From CAYIFA01 sp964362625 (GTDB lineage Bacteria > Patescibacteriota > Minisyncoccia > 1-14-0-10-42-19), in contig CAYIFA010000003.1 in assembly GCA_964362625.1 (NCBI GenBank), forward strand, positions 1-36,509: a stretch of 36,509 bases of DNA, written 5' to 3'. A program made the translations under genes and the position numbers. The notes beneath the pieces were generated by a model, which searched no databases, had not been told where the DNA came from, and saw nothing but the letters and a program-made list of their open reading frames with translations. Below, piece after piece: positions 16,303 to 24,086 of the stretch; position 1 is the first letter of the stretch; the number at the start of each line of letters is the position of its first letter.

Positions 16303-16728
16303 ATGGCGAAAAAACCAGTAAAGATAGTTTTAAAAATTCAATTACCAGCCGGCAAAGCAACCCCCGCTCCTCCGGTTGGTACTGCTTTGGGTCCGCACGG
16401 CATAAATATCGGCGAGTTTGTAAAGAAATTTAACGACGCGACAGCCGATAAGGGCGATGCAATCATTCCAGCCGAAATTACTATTTATCAAGACCGAACT
16501 TTTGATTTTAAATTAAAGACTCCGCCAGCGTCGGATTTATTGCGTAAAGCCGCCGGAATCGAAAAAGGCGCTGCCAATCCTTTGACCACTAAGGTGGGAA
16601 AAGTAACTAAAGATCAAGTCCGCAAAATCGCCGAACAAAAAATGGAAGACTTGAATGCTAATGACATCGAAGGCGCAATGAAAATCGTCGAGGGATCGGC
16701 TCGCTCTATGGGGATTGAGGTGAAGTAA
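16303..16728 (+). CDS. rplK: 50S ribosomal protein L11 (uL11)
   Basis: The 141-residue protein has the full L11 fold. MAKKPVKIVLKIQLPAGKA, PAPPVGTALGPHGINIGEF (the PPVGpaLG.hGvnI signature) and PASDLLRKAAGIEKGA are all typical, with the C-terminal rRNA-binding domain ending NANDIEGAMKIVEGSARSMG. L11 forms the GTPase-associated centre with L10/L12. The start is ATG 16303, one base after the nusG stop. Unusually, rplA (uL1) does not follow; a terminator does. Confidence 0.97.
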   Translation: MAKKPVKIVLKIQLPAGKATPAPPVGTALGPHGINIGEFVKKFNDATADKGDAIIPAEITIYQDRTFDFKLKTPPASDLLRKAAGIEKGAANPLTTKVGKVTKDQVRKIAEQKMEDLNANDIEGAMKIVEGSARSMGIEVK

Positions 16729-16759
16729 CTTTAGAATAAATTTTTAATGGCTAAAAATA

Positions 16760-16790
16760 ACGCGCGATTTGCTCGCGCGTTTATTTTTTA
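16760..16790. terminator. Terminator after rplK, probably shared with the converging primase-like gene
   Basis: ACGCGCGA-TTTGC-TCGCGCGT followed by TTATTTTTTA; the upstream side is A-rich (CTAAAAATA), which gives a T-rich tail on the minus strand. Confidence 0.85.
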
Positions 16791-17396
16791 TATTTCCGCC
16801 ACCACGTAGGGGCTAAAATCATATCCGGACTTGGGGGTGATGCGTAACAGCGCAATACCGTCAAGCAAACGATGGCCGATCCAACGCGTATCCACCACTT
16901 CGTCCAAGAGCAAGCTCTTGTACATGAATTTTTGCCATTGGTCGGGCGTCATCAGATTATATCCATAATAGTGGTAGGAAGCGCCGCTTAAGAGTATCGC
17001 GCCTTCTTTTTCGCCTAAAGCGCGCAAGCAAGAAATAAGATATGAAAGATTTTCTTCGTTTGGCGGTAATTCTATATCCAGCATTGGAATGTGGACCACT
17101 TTCGTATCGAGAATAGTTGGCGAAATAACTTGCAGGGCGGAGTCGGCGGGCAAGTCGGTCATAATTTGGTTCAAGTCATCTTCCAAAATTTGCTCATGTC
17201 GGAGTGTAACTGGGCCACTCGGTCCGGAATGCTCAACGGCATTTTTTGGGTTGCGCCTTTGGCCCGGCTTCTTTTCGTCTTTAAAGTGCTTGATAGTGCC
17301 ATCATGCCAGCCTTTTGGCTGATAGACGTCAAAGCTCAAAAAAGGCAAGTTGTTCGCCGAAACGATTCTTCGGATTACGTCAACTGCGGTTCGCAC
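16788..17396 (-). CDS. Primase-1D-like (AEP-related) uncharacterised protein
   Basis: The 202-residue protein resembles a family I remember from CPR annotations as primase 1D-like. What can be seen: an acidic pair in a hydrophobic strand (HIPMLDIELPP, about residues 103-113), which fits AEP motif I (hhhDhD/E), then GASYHYYGYNL, which fits the sxH motif II, and later DTRWIGHRLLDGIALLRIT, which is conserved in what I recall of this family. A clear motif III aspartate is not obvious, so catalytic activity is uncertain. The start is GTG at 17396, 5 nt after GGAGG; a TTG at 17399 is too close to it. It faces a block of dNTP-supply genes. Confidence 0.5.
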   Translation of the reverse strand: MRTAVDVIRRIVSANNLPFLSFDVYQPKGWHDGTIKHFKDEKKPGQRRNPKNAVEHSGPSGPVTLRHEQILEDDLNQIMTDLPADSALQVISPTILDTKVVHIPMLDIELPPNEENLSYLISCLRALGEKEGAILLSGASYHYYGYNLMTPDQWQKFMYKSLLLDEVVDTRWIGHRLLDGIALLRITPKSGYDFSPYVVAEI

Positions 17397-17579
17397 CAAG
17401 GCCTCCTTCGTGGTAAAAACACCCGGCTTCTAAAAGAATTTTATCATAAAACATTCTGTCGGTTGGCCTGCGGATATTTTATCACACGAAACACGCCATC
17501 AATCAATATCGCGCGTTTCTTTTTATTTATAAAATAATAGGCAGACGTAGTTTTGAAATATACGAACAGGAGTGTGCGC

Positions 17580-18707
17580 ATGAAACGCGGAGTTTTGCCG
17601 TACCAGATGATTAAAGATCTATTAGATGACGGGAAGATCATGGTGGCAGAGTACGAAAATATCCAGCCTTCTGGTTTGGATGTAACTCTTTCCGGTGAAA
17701 TTTATCGGCTAAAAGGAATATCAGTACCTCGTCGGGATGAAGATTTTTCTGATTTTTTAGAGCGTGTAATATTGTGTCCAGCCACACTGGACAACCCGTT
17801 GGAAGTTGGAGTTCCGTACATCATTCGTTTAAATGAGCGGTTTGCCTTGCCAACCCACATCCGCGCCAAGGCCTCTCCGAAATCAACTGTTGGCAGATCG
17901 TTTCTGCACGTGAGGTTATTGTCGGAGCGGGGCGCTGTTTTGGATCGTTTGCCCGGCGGTTATGAAGGCGATATTTGGGCTATGGTAGTGTCGCGTTCAT
18001 TCGTAGTGCAGTTGCGCCGTGATTTAGCCATTTCTCAAATGCGCTTTTTTTCCGGCGAACCGCGTCTTGGGCACGAAGAATTTGTTGCGGCATACAACGA
18101 ACATCCATTTCTGTGGCTGCCGGTCGGTGCGCCGATCCCATTTGAAAGCATAACGCTCTACGACGGTGACGGTGCGTTAATCATCCGCTCCGATTTAGAA
18201 AGCGATATTGTTGCTTGGCGGACCAGAACGGTTCAAGACAGGGTTTTTGATTTTTCTGTTCCGCGAGAGACGTATAATCCTTCTGATTTTTTTGACGCGA
18301 TTGAAAAACCAAAATCCGGCTATCTGGCATTAGAGCGCGGCCGCGGGTATATTCTATCTTCTTATGAATTCGTAAGTTTCTCTGAAAAGTACGCGAGCGA
18401 AATGGAGGTTTCCGACTCGGGTTCTGGGGATTTTCGAGTTCATTCCGCGGGATTTTTCGATCCGGGATTCGGTTACGGCTCGGACGGGTCGGTTCGCGGG
18501 ACGCCGGCAACTTTCGAGATCACGCCCTACGAGGACAATCTCATTTTTGCCCACAAACAAAGAGCGGCCAAGATGTTTGTTGAACATCTATCGGAGTCAG
18601 CTGATACGCTTTACGGAGATGTCGTTCTCGGTTCTTCTTATCTTTTCCAGCGCGGGCCTAAACTTCCTAAACAATTCAAGGAAGTTAGCCGGAGGATCGA
18701 GCGGTGA
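17580..18707 (+). CDS. Two-domain dCTP deaminase/dUTPase-family protein
   Basis: The 375-residue protein matches the double-length 2'-deoxycytidine 5'-triphosphate deaminase family rather than the 190-aa Dcd. The N-terminal half has GVLPYQMIKDLLDDG and IQPSGLDVTLSGEIYRL; KASPKSTVGRSFLHVRLLSE (about 110-129) is the deaminase/dUTPase nucleotide-binding motif. The C-terminal half repeats the fold with SAGFFDPGFGYG and ATFEITPYEDNLIFAHKQR, ending in a nucleotide-lid-like tail. The reaction is probably dCTP to dUTP, giving dUMP for thymidylate synthesis by the ThyX-like protein downstream. The start at ATG 17580 has AGGAG 7 nt upstream; a TTG at 17553 is less likely. Its stop overlaps the NUDIX start (GTGA). 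Confidence 0.82.
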   Translation: MKRGVLPYQMIKDLLDDGKIMVAEYENIQPSGLDVTLSGEIYRLKGISVPRRDEDFSDFLERVILCPATLDNPLEVGVPYIIRLNERFALPTHIRAKASPKSTVGRSFLHVRLLSERGAVLDRLPGGYEGDIWAMVVSRSFVVQLRRDLAISQMRFFSGEPRLGHEEFVAAYNEHPFLWLPVGAPIPFESITLYDGDGALIIRSDLESDIVAWRTRTVQDRVFDFSVPRETYNPSDFFDAIEKPKSGYLALERGRGYILSSYEFVSFSEKYASEMEVSDSGSGDFRVHSAGFFDPGFGYGSDGSVRGTPATFEITPYEDNLIFAHKQRAAKMFVEHLSESADTLYGDVVLGSSYLFQRGPKLPKQFKEVSRRIER

Positions 18708-19252
18708 TAAATGTAAGAGATCTGTCGAATATATATGTTGTAGTAGTCACCTGCGTGGTATTGAGGCGATTTCCGGACGGCTTTTTGAGAACACTTATAC
18801 TTAAGCGCGAAGATTCCGAAGAAGAGGGCCCGGGCTTATGGGCTGTTCCCGGCGGAAAAGTTGATCGTAAAGATTGGGGTCGGCCTAAAATAACGAGATC
18901 GCACAAGAACTGGAAAGGTGTAATTGTGAGGGCGATTAAAAGAGAAGTTCGCGAAGAAACCGGACTTATTTTGTCGAGAGTCTTTATGCTCGAAAGTCGC
19001 GATACGGTTTTTATCAGAAAGAGCGGCGTGCCAACTTTGGTTTTAACTTTTTTTGCCCTTGTTGACAGTGATGATCGGATTGGGCTTGGTGGTGATTTCA
19101 AAGATTCTCGATGGGTCGAGAGGCGTGAGCTTGCGAGGTTCGCATTTATTGGTGATGTCGGGGCAGACATTAAAAAAGCCATGGATCATTTCGAATTAAT
19201 GCTTTCTTCGACCTCTTCACAGTCAGCCAAAAAAAGCGTACTCTCTATTTAG
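18704..19252 (+). CDS. NUDIX hydrolase with an interrupted NUDIX box
   Basis: The 182-residue NUDIX-fold protein has WAVPGGKVD at about residues 45-53 and AIKREVREETGL at about 75-86. In the usual box GX5EX7REUXEEXGU these are separated by only a few residues, so about 15 extra residues (DWGRPKITRSHKNWKGVIVR region) are inserted before the catalytic helix; REVREETG itself is intact. NUDIX enzymes cleave nucleoside diphosphate-X compounds. In this operon a dNTP or damaged-nucleotide pyrophosphatase is the best guess. The start is GTG 18704, 8 nt after GGAGG, overlapping the upstream stop by 4 nt, so it is translationally coupled. Confidence 0.87.
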   Translation: MINVRDLSNIYVVVVTCVVLRRFPDGFLRTLILKREDSEEEGPGLWAVPGGKVDRKDWGRPKITRSHKNWKGVIVRAIKREVREETGLILSRVFMLESRDTVFIRKSGVPTLVLTFFALVDSDDRIGLGGDFKDSRWVERRELARFAFIGDVGADIKKAMDHFELMLSSTSSQSAKKSVLSI

Positions 19253-19284
19253 GTTGGGGAAGTTCAAACGGCGGGGAGGCGAGT

Positions 19285-19968
19285 GTGGTTGAAAGAACCT
19301 TGGTTTTAATCAAGCCCGATGCTATTAGACAGAAATTTCATAATCTGATTATTAATAGAATCCTTGGCTGTTGCTTTGAGTTGGTAGTAGCGAAAAGGAT
19401 TAGCGCCAGCGCAGGATTGATCGAAGATCATTACAAATTTGTTTTTGCCAAGTCCCCAGCACTGCGGCATAGCGTACTTAAGTATCTGACCTCTGGCCCG
19501 ATTATCGCTTTAGTTTTGGAAGGAGAAAATATTATTGCTAATACCCGCGTGTTTATCGGTCCGCTCGGCGGCGAGGAAAGAGGAACTATCCGCGGAGATT
19601 TTCCGAGCGATCGGTTGCATAGTTTAGTGCATGGCTCTGATTCGGAATTAGCCGCGGAATATGAAATCAGCGTTTGGTTTCCGGAGTTGGCTCAAAAAGA
19701 GGGGGTGAGGCCGATGAAGAAATACGGTGAGCTAAAATCTGCTGAACAGCATTTTGTCGTAGCTACAGCTTGTCAGCTAAACGGCCGAAAATTGCACGCG
19801 CAAGCTGAAGCGCAGAAGTGCTTAAGCGCGCTTGTCGGGGTGGATAAATTGGAAGATGCAGCCTCCGGCCATGTAGTTGAGTTCGGTAATCGCCAAATTT
19901 GTTTACCGGATTTCCTGCATGTGGACTCTGCTCTTAGTCGTTTTCGTGCTATCGGCATAAATATTTAA
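19285..19968 (+). CDS. ndk: Nucleoside diphosphate kinase with C-terminal extension
   Basis: Residues 1-140 are a complete NDK: ERTLVLIKPDAIRQK at the start, the GPIIALVLEGENII strand, GTIRGDF, and SLVHGSDS, whose His is the phosphorylated catalytic residue (normally NxxHGSDS). SAEYEI-type ending is AAEYEISVWF. NDK balances NTP and dNTP pools. Normal NDK is about 140-150 residues; here about 80 more follow (from about 145, with CQLNGRKLHAQAEAQKCLSA and a Cys-Leu-Pro-Asp segment), which I do not recognise. The start is GTG 19285 with GGGGAGG just upstream. It ends the dCTP deaminase-NUDIX-NDK operon at a terminator. Confidence 0.9.
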   Translation: MVERTLVLIKPDAIRQKFHNLIINRILGCCFELVVAKRISASAGLIEDHYKFVFAKSPALRHSVLKYLTSGPIIALVLEGENIIANTRVFIGPLGGEERGTIRGDFPSDRLHSLVHGSDSELAAEYEISVWFPELAQKEGVRPMKKYGELKSAEQHFVVATACQLNGRKLHAQAEAQKCLSALVGVDKLEDAASGHVVEFGNRQICLPDFLHVDSALSRFRAIGINI

Positions 19969-19978
19969 TAGTGTTATG

Positions 19979-20008
19979 ACCCAGTCTGCTGACTGGGTTT
20001 TAATTTTT
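19979..20008 (+). terminator. Intrinsic terminator after ndk
   Basis: ACCCAGTC-TGCT-GACTGGGT followed by TTTAATTTTT, directly after the ndk stop. Confidence 0.92.
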
Positions 20009-20146
20009 AACAACTCATCAGTTTATTTTTGTGTGGGGATAAACTGGGGATAGCTTAGCGCATCAAGAGTATATTTAGTAAGTTTCCAATCATGATATTA
20101 TTTCTAAAGAAGCTCATGAAAAATTTAATAATTGGAGAATGCTAGA

Positions 20147-20767
20147 ATGGAAGAGATGTCAGGCGTCGGTTTGTTTATAGATTTTGAGGGCGGAGAGAAG
20201 ACCGGTAAAAGTACCCAGATCAAACGCGCGGCTTTGTATTTGCGATCTTTGGAGGTTAAGGTTTTAGAAACGCGTGAACCGGGCGGCGGCGATATTCATC
20301 TTAGAGAGAAACTCCTAGATGCCAGAAACAAAAACTTGACTGCCGCGGATGAGCTTGAATTGTTTTGTGAAGACCGCAGACTGCATGTCCAGAATGTTAT
20401 ACTGCCGGCTTTGGCGCGAAATGAGACGGTGCTTTGCGACCGCTTTGAGCCATCGTCGATTGCCTATCAGGGCTATGGACGCGGCCTAGACTTAAACCTG
20501 ATTAAATTAAAGAGCGCAAAATCCCGGCAAGGTATATGGCCCGATTTGATATTCTTACTTGATGGCGATCCAGAGAAATTGCTCTTACGTGAAGCTTTGA
20601 CCACTCGTTTTGATCAGGAGAACCTTGATTTTCATCGGCGGGTACGCAACGGATTTTTGGAAATGGCGAGCGCCGATCCTGATACTTACGTGGTAGTTAA
20701 TGCCGAGTTGCCGCTTGAAGATGTATGGCAGAAGGTAAAAGAGCAAATTGACGGGTTGTACGAATAA
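20147..20767 (+). CDS. tmk: Thymidylate kinase
   Basis: The 206-residue P-loop kinase has DFEGGEKTGKSTQIKRAALY (about 11-30), where the usual GEGxGKSTQ reads GEKTGKSTQ. TREPGGG is the DR/REPGG motif, and CDRFEPSSIAYQGYGRGL is the DRYxxSxxAYQGxGRGL substrate-binding motif. It phosphorylates dTMP to dTDP, and the following gene should make the dTMP. The start is ATG 20147 with GGAG 9 nt upstream; TTG 20132 and ATG 20156 are alternatives. It forms a two-gene unit with the ThyX-like gene. Confidence 0.94.
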   Translation: MEEMSGVGLFIDFEGGEKTGKSTQIKRAALYLRSLEVKVLETREPGGGDIHLREKLLDARNKNLTAADELELFCEDRRLHVQNVILPALARNETVLCDRFEPSSIAYQGYGRGLDLNLIKLKSAKSRQGIWPDLIFLLDGDPEKLLLREALTTRFDQENLDFHRRVRNGFLEMASADPDTYVVVNAELPLEDVWQKVKEQIDGLYE

Positions 20768-20790
20768 AATCCACGGAAGGAGGCATTAAG

Positions 20791-22587
20791 ATGGACAGCC
20801 GGCAGGATTCGTTGCTTGCTCACGCGCGTGAGTTTTTGACGAGTGAAAAATATCGTCCAAAATTCAGCGAGATCGAAGTTCGCGCGCTTAAATCATTTTT
20901 CACGAACATAGATAGCCGGGTGTTTTTTGTTCATTCGTTGCCGGAAGCAGTGATTGATGTTTTACTTTCAATGTATTCGCGGATGAAAAATAGTCGTGGG
21001 CTACGCGGAATGTTTGTTGATAGTTTTTTACCGCAGTTTTTAGCGGCACAGCTTAATGAAACAGCAAAGCATTTTGATGAAGATGCTCCGCGATTCTTGG
21101 GGCATTTCAAGATTAATTCGCTCGAATCTTATATTAATCACTCTGCAGAAACACGACGGAGCTTGCTTGACTTTCTAGGCGCATTGTCAGTTGATGCCGA
21201 ATACGTCAAAAAGTTTTCGGCGGGCGCAAAGGTTAAAAAGTTTCTAAGTGTTTGGCTTGATAAATACGGCCATAATTCTATTGCCCGTATGGCCAAACTT
21301 TCTTTTTGCTGTGAGAATATTTCTATTCTTGCCGCAAAATCATTAGAGTGGACTCGTCCGGGCGCTGGGTATATCGAGCTCTCCACTAGATACGTAGATA
21401 TGTCTGGTAAGGATATGTATCCGATTTGGGAAGAGCTTGGTGAGTTTGAGATCGATAAAAAGCATGTTCAGACCACTATGGATTATGCCTTTGATCAATA
21501 TCGGGGATGGCAAGGTGAGAACTTTATGGGCGAATTCCCGCAATACTTGAGAAACAAATATGGGAGAATGTTCGGTGAGAAGGATTTGGAGGCGGGTGTT
21601 ATCGGTGAAACTTGTGATGTTCTTGGCAATTTTCTGCCATGTGCGACCCTCACTTCGGTAGGGGTCGCAGTAAGCGGAGAAGCATTTCCGCAAATCCTAA
21701 AGCATTTGCTTCTTGATAACACGCCGGAAAATCATGTGTTAGCCGAAATGATTATAGCCGAGGCCGCTAAAATCGGCGGCGATCAATTCGTACGGCATTA
21801 CCAGCCAAGTTCATGGGAGGGCGCATTGTGGGAATATCCTGCCCCGTACCGATTCGATTCGGCAAACTGGATCGCCAATAGTTTTTTGGTTGATGCCGAC
21901 AGAGAAGCTTTAACTCAAAATGAGATGTTATCTCGGAGTGGCATTGAGCGTGCAAATTTAGTCCCGCGTCATATTGTTAAGATGATACTCGCCGGCAGCT
22001 TTACAAGACAAGAAATGTTTTCTACCCAGAGTCCGTACGCCCACGATCTTTCTTCGGCTATCAGGACGCTGGCTAAAATTTCACGAACCGAATTCGATAG
22101 ATTGCCGAATCATTTTGAGTTGCTATCGGCCGTTTTTCTTGGCCAGATGAGTTTTAGGGGCTGGCGCGATTTGCAGCGCCAACAACTAGCGACTCATTAT
22201 CGCACACTGGTCACGCCGGAACTCGGTTTTTACAAATACGATAAACCGGCCCCGTCAGGTTTCTTTAGGGCCTGTCACGGGATATGGAAAGGAAATGCCG
22301 ATCTGTACACAACTTGGTATACGAACGATGCCCCGCGTCACCTCTTGCAATATGCTATGGCCATGGGCAATATGGTCGGGTTTCAGTTTGGCGCTAATCT
22401 TTCTGAAATCGAATTTTGCACTTGGCAGAGAACGAAGTTTAGCGTAAATCATGAAGTAAGAAAGATTTTTATTGAGATGGAAGAAGCGCTTAGAACAGAA
22501 TATAGTTGGTGGCCAAACTTATCTCGCGCTGACCTTACCTCTGTTTATGTTTTTGCTCGCACTGCCTGCGGGGTTCCCCTGGTCTAG
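20791..22587 (+). CDS. ThyX-like flavin-dependent thymidylate synthase, double length
   Basis: The 598-residue protein is more than twice the size of a classical ThyX (about 220-250). The N-terminal half has HNSIARMAKLSFCCENISIL and then RPGAGYIELSTRYVD (about 189-203), which lines up with the ThyX motif RHRxxSxNExSxRY but with HR replaced by PG. The C-terminal half has FRGWRDLQRQQLATHYRTLV (about 450) and TWQRTKFSVNHEVRKIF, which resemble a second ThyX domain. I infer a tandem ThyX as known from several bacterial lineages. It would make dTMP from dUMP with methylene-THF and FAD. AAGGAGG lies before the ATG. Placement after tmk and the dCTP deaminase operon supports the role; the altered motif makes activity uncertain. 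Confidence 0.68.
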   Translation: MDSRQDSLLAHAREFLTSEKYRPKFSEIEVRALKSFFTNIDSRVFFVHSLPEAVIDVLLSMYSRMKNSRGLRGMFVDSFLPQFLAAQLNETAKHFDEDAPRFLGHFKINSLESYINHSAETRRSLLDFLGALSVDAEYVKKFSAGAKVKKFLSVWLDKYGHNSIARMAKLSFCCENISILAAKSLEWTRPGAGYIELSTRYVDMSGKDMYPIWEELGEFEIDKKHVQTTMDYAFDQYRGWQGENFMGEFPQYLRNKYGRMFGEKDLEAGVIGETCDVLGNFLPCATLTSVGVAVSGEAFPQILKHLLLDNTPENHVLAEMIIAEAAKIGGDQFVRHYQPSSWEGALWEYPAPYRFDSANWIANSFLVDADREALTQNEMLSRSGIERANLVPRHIVKMILAGSFTRQEMFSTQSPYAHDLSSAIRTLAKISRTEFDRLPNHFELLSAVFLGQMSFRGWRDLQRQQLATHYRTLVTPELGFYKYDKPAPSGFFRACHGIWKGNADLYTTWYTNDAPRHLLQYAMAMGNMVGFQFGANLSEIEFCTWQRTKFSVNHEVRKIFIEMEEALRTEYSWWPNLSRADLTSVYVFARTACGVPLV

Positions 22588-22599
22588 TTATGAGAGTAT

Positions 22600-22631
22600 C
22601 AGCCGGCTCGTTAAAATGAGCCGGCTGTTTC
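22600..22631 (+). terminator. Terminator-like hairpin after the ThyX-like gene
   Basis: CAGCCGGCTC-(GTTAAAAT)-GAGCCGGCTG followed by only TTTC. The 10-bp stem is strong, but the T-tract is short. Confidence 0.65.
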
Positions 22632-22670
22632 GTCCTCGAAAAAGTTTATATTTATGATACTCTGTTGGTA

Positions 22671-24086
22671 ATGGCCGTCTACCAAATAAATGATGCTATA
22701 CATAAGATCATTACTTTTTCCGAGAGGGAGAAGGCCGTTATTGACCACCCCTTTTTTCAGCGTCTGCGCTATATCAGACAACTGGCGTTTGTGTCGTTCG
22801 TATATCCCGGCGCGGTGCACGACCGGTTTTCCCATTCGTTAGGCGCCATGCACGTTGCCGGCCGTATGGCTGATCAGTTTTTATATAATGAGGAATATTC
22901 GGTACTGGCTAGGGTTCTATCAGAAAAAGAAAAAGAGCTGTTAAAGTTCTTCGCGAGATTGGCCGCGCTTCTGCATGACGCCGGCCATCCGCCATTTTCA
23001 CACGCCGCGGAGTCTGGCATGCCGAAGTTTAAAGAATTGGATCTTCCCAAAAGCTGGTTTGCAAAAAAAGATTTTGGCCGCAAGGCCGCTCATGAGGATT
23101 ACAGCGTTCTTATTATAAAGGGATTGTCCGCAGGTAAGAATTCAGTTTTATCTGAAGCCGAGTCAGAAATAATTGCTTCTCTTATTCATAAACACGCGGC
23201 AGTCCCGAAGGCCTGGGATAAGCTATTTTCGAAAAATATTGATCCTGAAAATTTGCATAAACTTGTAAGGTCATGGATCTCCGGCGATGCTGACGCCGAT
23301 CGTATGGACTATTTGCTCCGCGATTCTTATTTTATCGGCGTGCCGTACGGCAGCTATGATCTCAATTGGTTAATAAATAACCTCGGGGTGATAAAACGAG
23401 GTAGTTTTTACGTTACCAGCATTTCCGAATCGGGCGTGCATGCTTTTGAACACTATATCCTCGCGCGATTCAATATGTTCGCGCAGGTTTATTTTCATAA
23501 AACCGTCCGCTGTTTTGAATACTATCTGGGCAATGCCTTGGCTAAGAAGGAAATTATCTTTAAAATACCCTCCGATATTTCAGATTACGTGGCTCTGCGC
23601 GATTCAACCTTTGTCGAAAGGTTATTTGCCAAAGCCAGGGCGCGGCCAAAATCATGGTCAGGACGCCTGATGGCCAGAGAGCCGGCAAAGAGGATTGCGC
23701 GCGTCTGGGGCGATTTTAAAACAGTAAACGACGCGTTTGTTAATTTTCGTAAAGATCTCGCGGTAATCAAAGCGCGTCCTTTTCTGGTATTTTCAAAGAG
23801 TAAGTTTCTTGATTATGAAGAAGGCCTGGATGGAGCAGGCAGTCCTACCGGACCGCTTTTTTCCGCTTTTTCCATGACCCCGATAGTAGTGGTGCGCAAG
23901 CAGTTTGGCGTGCCCACCTCGGTCAAAATGGACGATTATTCATTTGTCTTGAAACATTATCATAAAGATATTAGTATGGGAGATATTTTTATTCTGCGGG
24001 AAGAATTCGAGGAGAAGGAAGCGGGCATTCTGGAGATATCCCGCAAGCACCTTCACCCGGCGCCTTCGGAGTTTGTATTAGAATAA
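22671..24086 (+). CDS. HD-domain phosphohydrolase (dNTPase/SAMHD1-like)
   Basis: The 471-residue protein is an HD-superfamily phosphohydrolase of the COG1078/dGTPase-like group. QRLRYIRQLAFVSFVYPGAV leads to HDRFSHSLGAMHVAGRMAD, whose His is the first metal ligand; ARLAALLHDAGHPPFSHAAE holds the HD pair (about 100-108), and DADADRMDYLLRDSYFIGVPY holds the last Asp. The C-terminal 200 residues have no clear domain. Family members hydrolyse dNTPs to nucleosides and triphosphate, which fits its place after four dNTP-making genes. The ATG at 22671 is preferred over TTG 22665. Its stop overlaps the secD start (TAATG). Confidence 0.9.
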   Translation: MAVYQINDAIHKIITFSEREKAVIDHPFFQRLRYIRQLAFVSFVYPGAVHDRFSHSLGAMHVAGRMADQFLYNEEYSVLARVLSEKEKELLKFFARLAALLHDAGHPPFSHAAESGMPKFKELDLPKSWFAKKDFGRKAAHEDYSVLIIKGLSAGKNSVLSEAESEIIASLIHKHAAVPKAWDKLFSKNIDPENLHKLVRSWISGDADADRMDYLLRDSYFIGVPYGSYDLNWLINNLGVIKRGSFYVTSISESGVHAFEHYILARFNMFAQVYFHKTVRCFEYYLGNALAKKEIIFKIPSDISDYVALRDSTFVERLFAKARARPKSWSGRLMAREPAKRIARVWGDFKTVNDAFVNFRKDLAVIKARPFLVFSKSKFLDYEEGLDGAGSPTGPLFSAFSMTPIVVVRKQFGVPTSVKMDDYSFVLKHYHKDISMGDIFILREEFEEKEAGILEISRKHLHPAPSEFVLE

